From positions 75,943,333 through 76,007,332 of the forward strand of contig NW_026622764.1 of NCBI RefSeq assembly GCF_023065955.2: a stretch of DNA of 64,000 nt. The letters run 5' to 3'. The notes beneath the pieces were generated by a model. That model worked only from the letters and a program-made list of their open reading frames with translations, was not told where the DNA came from and did no database searches. This document shows, one piece after another, positions 46,250 through 58,094 of this stretch (positions are counted from its first letter, which is position 1; each line of letters starts with the position of its first letter). The stretch comes from Ursus arctos (taxonomy: Eukaryota; Chordata; Mammalia; Carnivora; Ursidae). Made by a program: the position numbers and the translations under genes.

Positions 46250-49200
46250 TTAATATGGTCTCATGCGCCCTGAAGTAGGTGGTGCCCGATTTGGAGGTGT
46301 GATTGCTATGTCCAGATAGTCTCCTATTTGGAACTTCTGCGACTGCAGGGTCATGGAGTCATCAGTCCCCTTCCTCCCAGACATGGTGCTGCCAATCTCC
46401 TTTACTCTGCAGAAAAGGAGACCCAACTGTTAACGGATCACAAGTCAATGAAACTAAATATGCACTGAAAGTAAACATGGGACTGGATTTGCTCCATTAA
46501 CTTACGGCACAGTTAAAAATTAATTACATTAAGCTAAACCAGATACTAATGAAATTTATATTCCCCCCCACCAAAGAGGTTCATTAAAAGGGGTTATCCC
46601 TATTAATTAAAACATATAAAAACCAAAGAGATTATAGGAATTAAAAATTAAAAGTTACCTACCGATAGCCAGGCCTTTTAGGATCTGTAAAAACAATTGC
46701 AAAATTGAAGTGTGTGCCCTTTTTTCTAGCTTCTGGGTAGACTTCTTTTACTAAACTAGTCAGTTCTTTCAAAGTTGCATCCATCCTGAATTTTTTTAAA
46801 AGAAAACATTACACTTGATTAATCAACAGTATAGTGATAATATAACAAGAATACTGACATATAATGGGTTAATTATGTGTATCTGAATTGTGACCTGTTA
46901 ATGACTGTGGCTGTCAAGGTCTTAATACTTGAGTTATTTTATTTTATATTATTATTTTATTATTTTATTTATTTATAGAGTTTATTTTAAAGTAATCCAA
47001 CACACAACATGCGGCTCATACTCCCAACACTAAGGTCCAGTCGCATGCTCTACCTGAGCCAGCCAGGCACCCCATATTTGATTTTAAAGCAGCTAATAAT
47101 CCTATTTGCCCCCATAAACTCCCGTTACCAGCCTCAATGATTGAAATGTTGATGAATTAAAGTCAGGCTATTATTAGTGCTAAAAGGGACTTCAGGGATG
47201 GGAATGTAAGCTGGTGCAGAGACTCTGGAAAACAGTATGGAGCTTGAAAGTTAAAAACAGAGCTACTCTACGACCCAGCAATTGCACTACTGGGTATTAC
47301 CCCAAAGATACAGATGTAGTGATCTGAAGGGGCACCTGCACCCAAAGTTTACAGCAGCAATGTCCACAATAGCCAAACTATGGAAAGAGCCCAGGTGTCC
47401 ACTGACAGATGAACGGATAAAGATGTCGTATACATACACAATGGAATATTATGCAGCCATCAAAAAAGGCGAAATCTTGCCATCTGCAACAACGTGGATG
47501 GCCTAGAGGGTATTATGCTAAGTGAAATAAGTCAATCAGAGAAAGACAATTATCGTATGATCTCACTGCTATGCAGAATTTAAGAAACAAGGCAGAGGAT
47601 CATAGGGGAAGAGAGGAAAAAATGAAACAAGATGAAACCAGAGAGGGAGACAAACTATAAGAGACTCTTAATATTAGGAAACAAAGTGAGGGTTGCTGGA
47701 GGGGAGGGGGGTTGGGGGATGGAGTAGCTGGGTGATTGGGCAGGGTATGTACTGTGGTGAGTGCTGTGTGTTGTAGAAGACCGATGAATCACAGACCTGT
47801 ACCCCCGAAACAAATAATACATTATATGCCAATAATTTAAAAAAATAAAAAGAAAAAAGAAATACACCAATCCAAAAAAAAAGGGGGGGGACTTCAGGGA
47901 TTACATCTGCTCTCTTTTGTTGCTATGTAACATCTTATTGGCCTAGTGATTTACTTCTTTAAGAGTAACTAGCCCAAATTAATCAAAACAATTAAAATAA
48001 TTGTACTTCCTTATTTCTAAAGCATGTACTTTTCCACATTTCATCATGTCTAAAGTTGGAATGCATCTTAGAATCAATGATAGGAAAGCATTTTCATAAA
48101 GATGTAGTATTTTTTTCTTTCTAAGGTGGAATCTTAAGAGTTTTACAGTAGATACAGCCATAAAACCAATGAAACACGAAATTTTCTTTAGGACTAAGCA
48201 TAGGTTCTTTTCACAATACATATTCTTGCCCTGCAAATATTTATGTGAACTCAGAACTTGAAACAGTCCTTTGAGTTACTATGGCACAATCTGGAAAAAT
48301 CTTTCGAAATATTAGCATCTTGGAAACAGAAACAAACTAGAATAGTATAAATTTTTATACTTTTCTTTCATGACAACAGGAAGAATGAAATGGATGATGA
48401 GGAACTGAAACAACTTTGCCTACAGGGGGCTATAAAATTAAAATAAGGGACACCAGATACTCTTGAAGAGCATTCCCCCCAAAACATGCCCTAGCTCTCT
48501 CCTAGTACAACCAAAACTGCCATCACTGTGGCGTCTGGGTGCCTCAGTCAGTTGAGCATCTGACTCTTGATCTCAGGGTCTTGAGTTCAAGCTCTGCATT
48601 GGGCTCCACACTGGGTGTGAAGCCTACTTAAAAAATTTAACAAAAAATACCCTACCGTCACCCACTTCACTGCTCAGGCCATAAACCTGAAAGCACTGTT
48701 AAGTTCTTCCCATCTCCATCTGTTGTTTCTATCTCCTAAATATAGATCATATTGTTTTCTCTATTCCCCACCATTACTGATTTCTACCTCATTTAACTGC
48801 CTTTGACTCATCTCCATCTCAGTTTTTAAAAGTTTCTGTATAAAACTTTTGTCACACAAGCGACTCCTGTTCCCACCACCAGGGTAGGAGACCAAGCACC
48901 GGGAAAATAGCAAAGAGCACAATGCTTTTCCACCAGAAGCAGCAATCCCAGGATATCAACCTACTGCATTGGTTTGCAGGTGCTGGGGTTGCCAAGACAG
49001 ACACAACTCAAAGGGAACAATGCTTTACTAGCACTGAGAAAAGAGCACAAGACCTGCTTCCTAAGAGTGTGGGTCCCCCACAGCCAGCAGGTGCCACCCT
49101 ATAGCTGATGCCCAGATAGTCTGCATGCACCCTTCTTGTGCTGCAGGTAAAAGACCCCTGAGAACAGACACTGCAGGTCAGGTGCCATACAGTGGCACAC

Positions 49201-52200
49201 GGGCAGAACAAAGAACACATCAAACCCAGAACAGGGAAAGATACTCCCAAACACACTGGCCCAGCACAGGCTGCAAGGGCTCTTTATCTCTTTGCAAAAA
49301 AAAAAACCAAACCAAACCAAAAACACCCTTCTAGCCCCAGGTCACTCTTATGTGGCCATGCAAGGAAGGCGTGAGAAGCTGTACATGACTGCCTTTCTCC
49401 ACTTGACACATGTTCATGTTATTTAAAGAGGGGTAAAAGCCATATGCAAAAATGTAATAAATTACATCTCAAATCTCAACAACCAGAAATAACCAGTGAT
49501 GTTAACATCATTGTAGGCATCTTTTTTTTACTGTATACATGATGCTACAGAAAAAAAATCTTAAGATTATCAAGCATATTATACATACTGAGGTTATAAC
49601 ACAAAACTGTAATTCATGCTTCATATTATATGTATTTTTAATAAAACTCACGTTTACTTGAGTTTAACAGAAGAAAAAACAAGATTGAAGGAATTATAAA
49701 ATTTCAAATAAAGATTCGGTTACCCTTATCACCTCCTAATTTTGTAACTTTTTATTTACTCTGTCAGAGTCCTATTCTATTCTGCAACACTTCCCTGGCT
49801 GTTTTAACTCTGTCCCCATGAAGTCTGAGGCAACACTGATTTTTCTTAATCTGATCTCCTGATGTTAATTATTCTGTATCAGTTATTCCCTGGTACACCT
49901 TACATACTTACGATGTGTACAAGAAAGGGTTCTCTCTTCCTTTCTAAAAACACTTTCCATATTGTCATCTTGTTCCTAACAAACTTACTGAATTTCGTTT
50001 ACATCTATTATCAGTTCTGACAATGAATCTCCTACAAGCTTCCAACCTGAGGACCATCTCCCTAGACCAACAGTTGGGAATGCCAAGTGTTACATTCTGA
50101 CCACTAGTCCAAAACTTGAGTACATGGATGAGGAACGCAAGAGCTGTCTTGTGGCTGAAGTCTTTGCTGTATGACTGTGAGGCTGTTTTGTGTGTCAGTT
50201 TGGCAAAGCTACAAACTCAGTTATTCAATCATACTAACGAAGGTGTTACCAGAAGGTACTTTGTGTATGTAGTCAAAGTCTATAACCCGTTAACTTTAAA
50301 TTATCCCAGATAATCTGAGAAAGCCTCATACAATCCATTTGAGTAGGCCTGATTCAATTAGTTGAAAAGGCCTTACAAGCGGAGCAGAGGCTTCCCTGAA
50401 GAAGAAATTCAGGCTGCTGTGGGCAGTCTTAGCTCTTGCTTAAGAATTCCAGCCTGGCCCTTCCTTAGAGCTCGCCCCATAGACTAGGGACTTAAAGGTG
50501 TCTAGGCAGCCCTCAGAATTATGTAAGCCAATTCTCTGCAATAAATCTCTTCATATAGATCTACTGGTTCCGTTTTTTTAGCTGAACCCTGATACAGCTA
50601 CCTAGGTACTTCTCTTTCAATAACCTGTTTAATGACCACCCAAGCACAGGAGACTGACCACTCCTGTGGTGTCTGGCTTGTTTCCCCAACTCCACACAGT
50701 GCCCTAAACTTTGGCAACCTCAACTTGTTTCTGCTATGGTCCTCTGGACTTCACTCCTTTTTCTGACTTATCTTAGGGCTGCCTATTTAGTCCCTCAGTC
50801 TACTTCTACAAACAGAAAATTCCCAAGATTTGTTGACTAATCTTCCTTCAATACTTCTGGAAAAGGGGGCAGGGCTCTGTGCTGTCACACCAACCACTCA
50901 GTCTTTTAGAATCTTTGTCTTTGGCCATCATTTTGAGGTATAATATAAGGTTGTCTTTCCTTATTTGGTTGTAGTTTAGGGATAGGACAATTTAGGGCAG
51001 AATTTTTCTGCAATTTTTTTTCTGGATTAGGAGTAGAGGATCTCTGGAACAATCTCACTCTGCCATTTTCACCCTAAAGTCTTACCTAATTAGTACTTAT
51101 TCATCTGCTTTCTCCATTAGACTGAGCTTACTGCAGTACCTTTTTTACTTCATACCCTCAGAATCTAAGCACAGCACCTGGCAAATAGGAACTTTTACTG
51201 CTGGAAGAAGTATACATTTTAATCTCCAAACAGAGGTTTTCATCAATACACGAGTAACAGTTCTTCCCCATAAGTTAAATCGACCTTCCTGGAACTTTAT
51301 CCTGGAATGATACTGAACTAAAATCATACTACATAAATTTAACAAGTACCTACAAAAGACAAATAAGGTCCCAATCTTTAAAGAATCGAGTTCTATTATG
51401 CTGGGCTGACAGTTTAAAATTACACACCTTTCTGGGACTGTAAAATGGTGCAGCTACTGTGAAAACCAGTTTGGCAGTTCCTCAAAAAGTTAAACATATA
51501 ACAACGATACGATCTAGCAATCCCACTTCTAGATATACACCCAAAAGAACTGAAACCAAGGAGTCAAAACAGATAACTTGTATACCCAGGTTCATAGCAG
51601 CGTTATTCACAAAGCCAAAAAACGGAAACTCAAGTACCTATCAACAGAAAAGTGGATAGACAAAATGTGGTGTATTGATACATTGAAAATTCAGCCATAA
51701 AAAAGAATGAAGTTGTGTTACGTGCTACAACATGGATGAACCTTGTAAATATTATACTAAGTGAAATAAGCCAGACACAACAAATATTGTAATGAGTCCA
51801 CTACACGAGTGGACACAAATATCTAGAATAGGCAAATTCATATAGAGATAAACTAGATTAGAGTCTATCGGGGGAAGAAAGGAATGGGGAGTTATTGCGT
51901 ATTGGGTACAGAACTTTTGCGGGCGGGGGGAAGTTTTGGTAATAGGTAATGGCTGCACAATGTGAATATAATTGATGCAACTGAATCACAGACTTAAGAC
52001 ATCACAATAGCAAATGTAACATTTTATATATCTTTACCACAAGACATTTTTTTAAAACTTATTAACCTTTCACTGCTACTAAACAGCCATTGTGATGTCA
52101 AACTAAGGAAATGTACGCAGCTCTAAAGATATAATTGCACTATGTAATGGCTCTATACAGACTTGGGGGTATACAAGATACACGTTAAGAGATAAACATT

Positions 52201-53086
52201 CAGGGACAGTCTTCACGAAACACACATCAAAAGCTTTTCCATTAAGCACCAGGTCAGAAATCAATTGGTTTTTTTGATTTTTTAATATTTTAGCACCCAA
52301 GGCTTAATATTACACAGAAATGCTCTTGAGGATAAATATCCCATGATTCCCCTTTACTACGTTATTCTCGTACCATTTATTTGACAATGAGCCCCTTAAT
52401 GGCACCTACTGCATTTTATTTATATATATATATTATTTTTGTACCAAGCCGCCACAACAGTGATAGCAATCCTGGGTGTGTCAATTCTTCACAACCCAAA
52501 ACTTTGAACGTTAAAACTAACCGTATTACAAGATGGGCGAATCCCTTTTTACCTAACAGCTAAAACCTCTAACTTTCTGAGACCTAGGCCCAAAGACCCC
52601 GAGAGAAAGCAAAACCAAGAAGGATATGTCTACACTGGGAGAGGGAATTACTTAATGTTAAGGCGTGACACCCCCACTCCCGACTGACCCGCCCCCGCGC
52701 CCCCCTGCGCTCTCACCAAGTGTAGATCTGCAGCTCGCTGGACGGTACGTTTCCGCGGGAAAACTCGTCCATTCGGTGGTGGCGACCGTTATTGGTGGTG
52801 AAAACACGCAGCAGCAGCGGGCACGTCTGAGACCGAGAGGAGGAAAAGGAAGGGCAGAAGTTAAAGAAAGCGGCTGCGAGTCCGGTGCTCGCTTCCCCTC
52901 GGGAGACGCCGCGGCCTCCGAACCGCCCGGGGAGGAAAATACCGCCGCCTTTCGCACACATGGCGCGCTCTCCGCCCCGCTGGGCCCACCTCCACCTCTT
53001 TCCGGACCCCATACTTTCTCCCGATCGATCGGTTTCTCCGGTTCCTTCTTAATTTCCTCCTGGGTAACGCGCGACTCCACCGCCAT
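46250..53086 (-). CDS. SAP18: SAP18, Sin3A-associated protein 18, complete gene in 4 exons, 153 aa
   Basis: SAP18 is a ubiquitin-fold nuclear protein. It is part of the Sin3-HDAC corepressor and, with RNPS1 and acinin or pinin, of the ASAP/PSAP splicing and exon-junction complexes. Minus-strand coding exons are 53086-53015, 52826-52717, 46785-46663 and 46406-46250. Junctions are GT-AG, phases agree, and the sum is 462 bases (153 codons plus TAA), the canonical length. The protein reads MAVESRVTQEEIKKEPEKP, CPLLLRVFTTNNGRHHRM, SSELQIYTWMDATLKEL, GTHFNFAIVFTD, RPGYRVKEIGSTMSGRKG, QKFQIGDYLDIAITPPNR and ends GRMRPY. Differences from the human sequence I remember are FTDPKRP (human FTDVKRP) and APPTSG (human APPPSG), both at variable positions. 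An in-frame upstream ATG at 53143-53141 adds 19 residues, MLAAGVGGQSERLAGRRRK, as in the longer human isoform. Intron 2 (46786-52716) is 5.9 kb. Confidence 0.96.
46965..47074 (-). repeat. Short SINEC, minus strand, SAP18 intron 2
   Basis: (TTTA)-rich tract, TAAAGTAATCCAACACACAA, then GAGCCAGCCAGGCACCCC. Confidence 0.82.
47200..47885 (+). repeat. Carnivore L1 3' end, plus strand, with target duplication, SAP18 intron 2
   Basis: ORF2 C-terminal relic (GCCAAACTATGGAAAGAGCC, TACACAATGGAATATTATGC) and a 3' UTR with a G-rich tract, ending in A-rich tail. GGGACTTCAGGGAT flanks it (about 47187-47200 and 47887-47900). Confidence 0.9.
48530..48650 (+). repeat. Short SINEC-like copy, plus strand, SAP18 intron 2
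   Basis: GGCGTCTGGGTGCCTCAGTC head, GAGCATCTGACTCTTGATCT, AGTTCAAGCTCTGCATTGGG. Body lacks the long CT tract. Confidence 0.8.
48840..49310. repeat. Unassigned element, possibly a degraded LTR
   Basis: GC-richer than its surroundings. On the minus strand it contains CTCAGTGCTAGTAAAGCATT and GTTGTGTCTGTCTTGGCAAC, resembling the R-U5 end of an endogenous retroviral LTR. On the plus strand it ends in an A run with AACCAAACCAAACC. Element type is not settled. Confidence 0.3.
49320..50110 (-). other. SAP18: SAP18 intron 2, no confidently recognised element
   Basis: AT-rich intronic sequence. A short stretch around 49480-49520 (AACCAGAAATAACCAGTGAT) hints at an ancient interspersed repeat. Confidence 0.4.
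50115..50600 (+). repeat. Old LTR-like or DNA-element relic, plus strand, SAP18 intron 2
   Basis: GTGTGTCAGTTTGGCAAAGC, CAATTAGTTGAAAAGGCCTT, AAGCCAATTCTCTGCAATAA and GGTTCCGTTTTTTTAGCTGA follow a common mammalian repeat that ends near CCCTGATACAG. I recognise the order but not the family name. Confidence 0.5.
51425..52055 (+). repeat. L1 3' end, plus strand, SAP18 intron 2
   Basis: CAGTTTGGCAGTTCCTCAAA, ATACACCCAAAAGAACTGAA, AAATAAGCCAGACACAACAA and a 3' UTR G tract are in L1MB-like order. Confidence 0.82.
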
Positions 53087-53155
53087 CTTCCTCCTACGGC
53101 CCGCAAGACGCTCGCTCTGACCTCCGACCCCGGCAGCAAGCATGAGAACGAAGTC

Positions 53156-53164
53156 TCTCGCGAG
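53156..53164. promoter_or_regulatory. SAP18: TCTCGCGAG element at the SAP18 start region
   Basis: Nine of the ten bases of the TCTCGCGAGA palindrome are present about 70 bases upstream of the canonical SAP18 ATG. The same element, perfect there, lies in the MRPL57/SKA3 promoter. Confidence 0.45.
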
Positions 53165-53177
53165 GAGAAGCTCGAGG

Positions 53178-53184
53178 CTTTATA
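53178..53184 (-). promoter_or_regulatory. SAP18: TATA box candidate of SAP18 (TATAAAG)
   Basis: The minus strand reads TATAAAG here. A start site about 30 bases downstream would fall near 53150, giving a 5' UTR of about 65 bases before the canonical ATG at 53086. The upstream ATG at 53143 would then lie almost at the cap. A TATA box inside a CpG island is less usual for a housekeeping gene. Confidence 0.45.
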
Positions 53185-53200
53185 GAAGACCGGGGGTGAG

Positions 53201-53209
53201 GGGCGGGGC
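53201..53209 (+). promoter_or_regulatory. SAP18: GC box (GGGCGGGGC), Sp1-type
   Basis: This exact GC-box sequence lies about 20 bases upstream of the SAP18 TATA candidate, a normal position for a proximal promoter element. Confidence 0.5.
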
Positions 53210-53599
53210 ATTTGCTGGCGCAGGCGCACTTTACTGTGCTGGCGCGTGAGCCCGGGCCGGCCGCGTCTGCGTGTTGCGTCCCCAGAAAAAGGCGGGCGTT
53301 GGCGTCCGCGGGGCGGAGCTTCTGAGGGATGCTGTCTTTGGTGGGCCTTTGATGGCCTAAGAAATGATGGCCTGAAATGTTCACAGACCAAATGAGCTTG
53401 TTGTGGCATTTTTTCCCACGTACTGAATAAGTTAACCACTCTTAAAGTGGTACAGGAGTTAAGTGAGGAAGCAAAAACATGACTTTATTAGCAAAGTGGA
53501 TCCCTGAGTGAAGACAGAAGAGGCTCTGCAAAGCTGAGGGGAAGACAGAATGCCTTGCAGTAAGTGCTCACGAAATAATTACTGATCTGTACTGGGAAA

Positions 53600-54870
53600 A
53601 AGTGAATTGGACTCGTACCACGTCACAGTGGAGCAAAGACCTAAATGTGAACAGCAAAACTAGAACTTTGTGGATATAACATCATAAACGATCTTCATGA
53701 TCAATGGATTGGAGCACCAAGAAAAAATAAATAAATAAAAAGCAAATCCCAGGATAAAAAAAAAAGGAATACGTGATATAAAAAGCACTAACCAGAAAAG
53801 ATTAATAAATTTGACTAGATTAAAAAAAACCAAACAATAACAAAAACACAAAACCTGACCTTCAAAATACATCATAAAGAAACACATAAACCACAGAGTG
53901 GGAAAAAATATCTATGATGCATGTGATTGACAAAAGCTAGTGTCCAGGATATATAAAGAAAAGGAAAGATATCCCAATCGAAAATGGGTAAAATAATCAA
54001 ATGAGTGCATCTAAAATGAAGAAATCCAAATGACCGATAAGCATATAAAGTGCTCAAACTCATTACTAATCAGGGAATGCATTAAAACCATAGTGATTGG
54101 CTTTAATTGATTGGTTTGTAACAAACTACTCACTAGCTTAGCAAAAATTAGAAACTGACAACATTTGTTGGTAGACTAATGAGAATTTTCTAATACTCGT
54201 GGTGAATGCGTAAACTGTTATACCCACTTTGGAAAGTAGTTTAGGATTATTTAGTAAAGTTGAAGATATGTATACTTTAGATCTAACAATCCCACTGCTT
54301 GGTAAATACCTTAGAGAAGATCTTGCTCAAGTGTATCCAGAGACATCACAAGAATGTTCTTAGCAGTATTGTTTGTAAGAACAAAAACCTCGGAACAAGC
54401 CTAATTATCCAACACAAGGACAAGAGTTCAGTGAATTGTGGTGTATCATACGGAAACAAAAGTACCAAACAGCAATGGAATACTATACAGCAACAAAAAT
54501 GAACAAATTACAGCTACATGAAGCTACAACTATGTGAAACAACATGAATTTTATATGTGAATCCATTTTTATAACATTCAAAAGCAGGCAATACTAAACT
54601 ATACTGTTCAGGATGCATTCCCAGGTGATAAGACTATTAAAAAAAGTAATGAAGTAATTACCATAGAAGTAAGACTGGTAATTACCTCTGAGAAAAGAAG
54701 ACCATGATGAGAGTGAGGGAGCACAGAGGAGGTGTTTCTGGAGTGTTGGCAACATTCTTTTACCTCTGTGGTGGTTACACAGTTTTATTTTAAATCATTC
54801 TTTAAGCAGTATGTTTATGTTTTATACTCTTCTGTATGAATGCTATATCTTGCTATTTAAAAAAATGCCC
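53600..54870 (+). repeat. Old L1 ORF2 end and 3' UTR, plus strand
   Basis: GAGCAAAGACCTAAATGTGA, CTAGTGTCCAGGATATATAA, CTAACAATCCCACTGCTTGG and a 3' UTR-like end. Many stops; not coding. Confidence 0.75.
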
Positions 54871-54879
54871 TCCCTAAGA

Positions 54880-55900
54880 ATGTCTATCAATTGATTAAAA
54901 AAATACAAACAGTCCAATAGAAAAGTTGGCACAAGTCATGATAGGCATTTCATAGAAGAGAAAGCACAAATTACTTATAAACATATGAAAAGATGTCCAA
55001 TCACATGAATAATCATAGAAATGCACATTTAAACCACAACAAGGTAACATTTCACTCAGATTGGCCAAAATGTATAGATCTAACAAGTATGGGCAAGGGT
55101 ACGGAAAAAATGGAATTCCTATAGACCATTCTTATCCACCGTGGAAATATTGGTGTTACCTAGAGAGACTGGCTGTGTGCACACCTTAGGACCCAGCTAT
55201 TCCACTCATATTTGTACACCCAGAGAAACTGTTACACGTGAGCACCAGGAACATGTTGAACAATGTTCAAACATTTATTCTTAATAACTAGAAAAAATCT
55301 GAATGTCTACCAAGAATATATTCATAAAATGAAATTCCATAAAGATCTGAAACTATGAATCTATATGCTTTTTAAAAGGTAGACTAAGGGGTGCCTGGGT
55401 GGCTCAGTCGTTAAGCATCTGCCTTTGGCTCAGGGCATGATCCCAGAGTCCTGGGATCGAGGCCCACATCAGGCTCCTCTGCTGGGAGCCTACTTCTTCC
55501 TCTCCCACTCCCCCTGCCTGTGTTCCCTCTCTCGCTGGCTGTCTCTCTGTCAAATAAATAAATAAAATTTAAAAAAAAAAAGGTAGACTAAAAAAGCAAG
55601 TCACAGAACAATACATACAATAGGATTCAATTTATGGAAAGTTAAAAAATAAGAACCTTATCTCCCCCTTCCCCCAAATACCGTTTAGGGAAACAAACAC
55701 TAAGTGATAAAAATATAAAGAGAAGCATGGCAATGGTGTTACCTCTGAGAGTAAGCTGGGGTAATGCAATTTATGAAGGGCATCCAGGGATCTTCTAAGG
55801 GACTAGTAAGTACTCTTTACTTCAGTAAAGAGATGGTGTGGTTTTTCATTGGCTACATTGTAGCTTTATATTATAAATACTCTTGTGTATATGATTTAGA
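54880..55900 (+). repeat. Old L1-type 3' region, plus strand, split by a SINE
   Basis: CATATGAAAAGATGTCCAAT, AATGCACATTTAAACCACAA and GTATATGATTTAGATC-type end. A second, independent LINE copy following the previous one. Confidence 0.65.
55389..55580 (+). repeat. SINEC, plus strand
   Basis: GGGGTGCCTGGGTGGCTCAG head through AATAAATAAAATTT-A(n). AAAAGGTAGACTA is duplicated at about 55374 and 55579. Confidence 0.95.
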
Positions 55901-56027
55901 TCTTTGTTAAAAAAGACTTTTTTAACTGCTTAGAGATGGGTCTTTGCATGTAGTCAATATTCAGTTTTTTAAATTTCCTCCCCAGTTCTATGATTCTTTA
56001 TTTTAAATTAAATTAAATTATTTTAAA

Positions 56028-56180
56028 TTTAAGCTTTTATTTTAATTCCAGTTAACATACAATGAAATATTAGTTTCAGGTATATAATATAGTGATTCAA
56101 CACTTCCATACATTACCTGGCGCTCATCACAAGTGCACTCCTTACTCCCCACCACCTATTTCCCCTATCCTCACCCTCTA
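56028..56180 (-). repeat. Carnivore L1 3' UTR fragment, minus strand
   Basis: The plus strand reads CAGTTAACATACAATGAAAT, TAGTTTCAGGTATATAATAT and CATTACCTGGCGCTCATCAC, the antisense of a carnivore L1 3' UTR. Confidence 0.7.
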
Positions 56181-56539
56181 CGATTCTAATATCCGAATCT
56201 TTCTCAAAACTTCCATAGCATAAAAATACAGACACACGAGGGCACTCTAATCAATCAATTAAAGGGACAACATTGAAACTGGGAAAATGAAGAACCCCAC
56301 AATGTGATATTGCTATTATTGGGGAGGTTTCGTTTCGTACACATAAGCTCTCCTTTGGACCTTTCCAAATGACAAACCTTCATGAAAACGAAATGTCCCA
56401 ACACCTTGAGGCAGTGGAACTGCACATGTATTTAAGGAAGATCTTCAGCATCCCTCAGTCCATCTGTCTGGGCTTCTAGGTCCAGCCGTGAACACAAATC
56501 ATAATATTTAAGTATATGCATCCTTTCTTTTTCTCTTTA

Positions 56540-57090
56540 GAATTTACACACATGAGTATTACACTTCTAGGTATAGGCCCCAAAGAATTGAAAGCAAGAA
56601 CTCCAACAGGTATTTGAACACTCATGTTCGTAACAGCATTAGTCACAATAGTCAAAAAGCGAAAACCCCCAATGTCTCTCAACCAGTGAATTGATACACA
56701 TATAATGAAATATTATTCAGCCTTAAAAAAGAATGAAGTACTGATACATGCCAACAAGGATAGACCTTGAAAACATTATGCCAAGTGAAATAAGCCAGAT
56801 ACAACAGAGCAAACATTGTATGATTCCACTTATATGAAGCACTTATAATAGCAAATTCAAAGAGACAGAAAGTAAGTGGGATAGAGGTTACCTGGGCCTG
56901 GGGGGAAGAGAGGAATGGGGAATTTTTGTTTAATGATATGGAGTTTCTATTTGCGACAATGAAAAAATTCTGGAACTGAATAATGATGATTGCACAACAT
57001 TGTGAATATACTTAATGCCACTGAATTGTTCACTTAAAAGTGGTTAAAGTGATAAATTTCATGTTGTATATATTTTACCACAATAAACAT
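56540..57090 (+). repeat. L1 3' end, plus strand
   Basis: CAAAGAATTGAAAGCAAGAA, GCCTTAAAAAAGAATGAAGT, AAATAAGCCAGATACAACAG and AAAGTGGTTAAAGTGATAAA are in L1 3' order. Confidence 0.85.
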
Positions 57091-57091
57091 T

Positions 57092-57305
57092 TTTTATTTT
57101 TTTTATTTTTTAAAAGATATTTTAAATTTATTTATTTATTTGAGGGAGAGAGAGAACAAAAGAGAGCACACGTGGGGGCAGGGAGAGGGAGAAGCAGGCT
57201 CCCCGCTGAGCAGGCAGCCTGATGCGGTGCTCCATCCCAGGACCCTGGGATCATGACCTGAGCCGAAGGCAGATGCTTTACTGACTGAGCCACCCAGGTG
57301 TCCCC
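57092..57305 (-). repeat. SINEC, minus strand, inserted in an L1 3' end
   Basis: T-rich tract through CTGAGCCACCCAGGTGTCCC. CCACAATAA flanks both sides. Confidence 0.93.
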
Positions 57306-57399
57306 ACAATAACCATTTTTTAAATGAATGAACATTTACGGTATGTGAACTGTGAAAATAAGTCATCAAACTTTCTCCACCTGTGCTTTTCTCTCTCTT

Positions 57400-58085
57400 T
57401 AACATGTTCTGGCATTTTGCATCAGGGGAAAGTAGATTGCCCTAATTAAACAATCAGAAATATGTAATGTGAAGTTTTACAGAATATGCTTCAGTTAGCC
57501 ACTACAAGTCCATGGTTTTTTCTGCTGAGATTCAGAAGGACAGCTTTCTGATAGCAAGAAACCATATTCATGAACGTGTACAAATTGCGTTTCTGGAAAA
57601 GATTAAGTGGAATATATTTTTCATAGAATTTTATGACTCCTTTTACAAAAGTCGTGGGTTGTAAATTTGCATATTTTGGTGGGGGGTTATTAAACCTTTT
57701 CAAATTCCTTCAGGTGCATCTGTGGGCGACTAGGTGTATGGCATTTATAACACAATATTTATGGGTTCTTTTTTCAGAAAGAAGTGTCTGTAAATACTCA
57801 CAGTAAAACCATCTGCTTATTACCAAGAGTAGAAAAATGTGAATTTCCATAACCATTCCTAGAAAAATTAAGCCTAAGGGCAATATAATTACTACTTAGA
57901 AGATACATTGCTTTGTGTTACCCTAAAAACTGTATTTTTTTCAAAGGAGCATACATGCCTGTTTGGCACTAACACTGAAAGCAATGCTGCCATGAACCAA
58001 TCCTGACGCTCCCAACTGGTCTCTTTGTGTTACCCTTTCAGCTGTTCCTCACACTACAGCCAGAGAAGTGGTGTTTTTAAAGGCC
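57400..58085. other. Gene-free unique stretch
   Basis: AT-rich sequence with no element or exon that I can recognise. Confidence 0.5.
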
Positions 58086-58094
58086 ATTCCTATG

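Larger units (their letters stand above)
52650..53330 (-). promoter_or_regulatory. SAP18: CpG island and promoter of SAP18
   Basis: This GC- and CpG-rich block covers SAP18 exons 1 and 2 and about 190 bases upstream of the longer ATG. It includes a GC box, a TATA-like element and a TCTCGCGAG element, listed separately. Sequence to the right returns to AT-rich, L1-dominated DNA. Confidence 0.8.

Noticed and set aside
52665..53120. 151-codon plus-strand open frame over SAP18 exons 1-2
   Set aside because: It is antisense to SAP18 coding exons in a CpG island, proline/arginine-rich, with no recognisable protein.
52861..53439. 192-codon minus-strand open frame near the SAP18 promoter
   Set aside because: It overlaps SAP18 exon 1 in another frame and the GC-rich promoter; its R/P/S-rich translation is typical of CpG-island noise.
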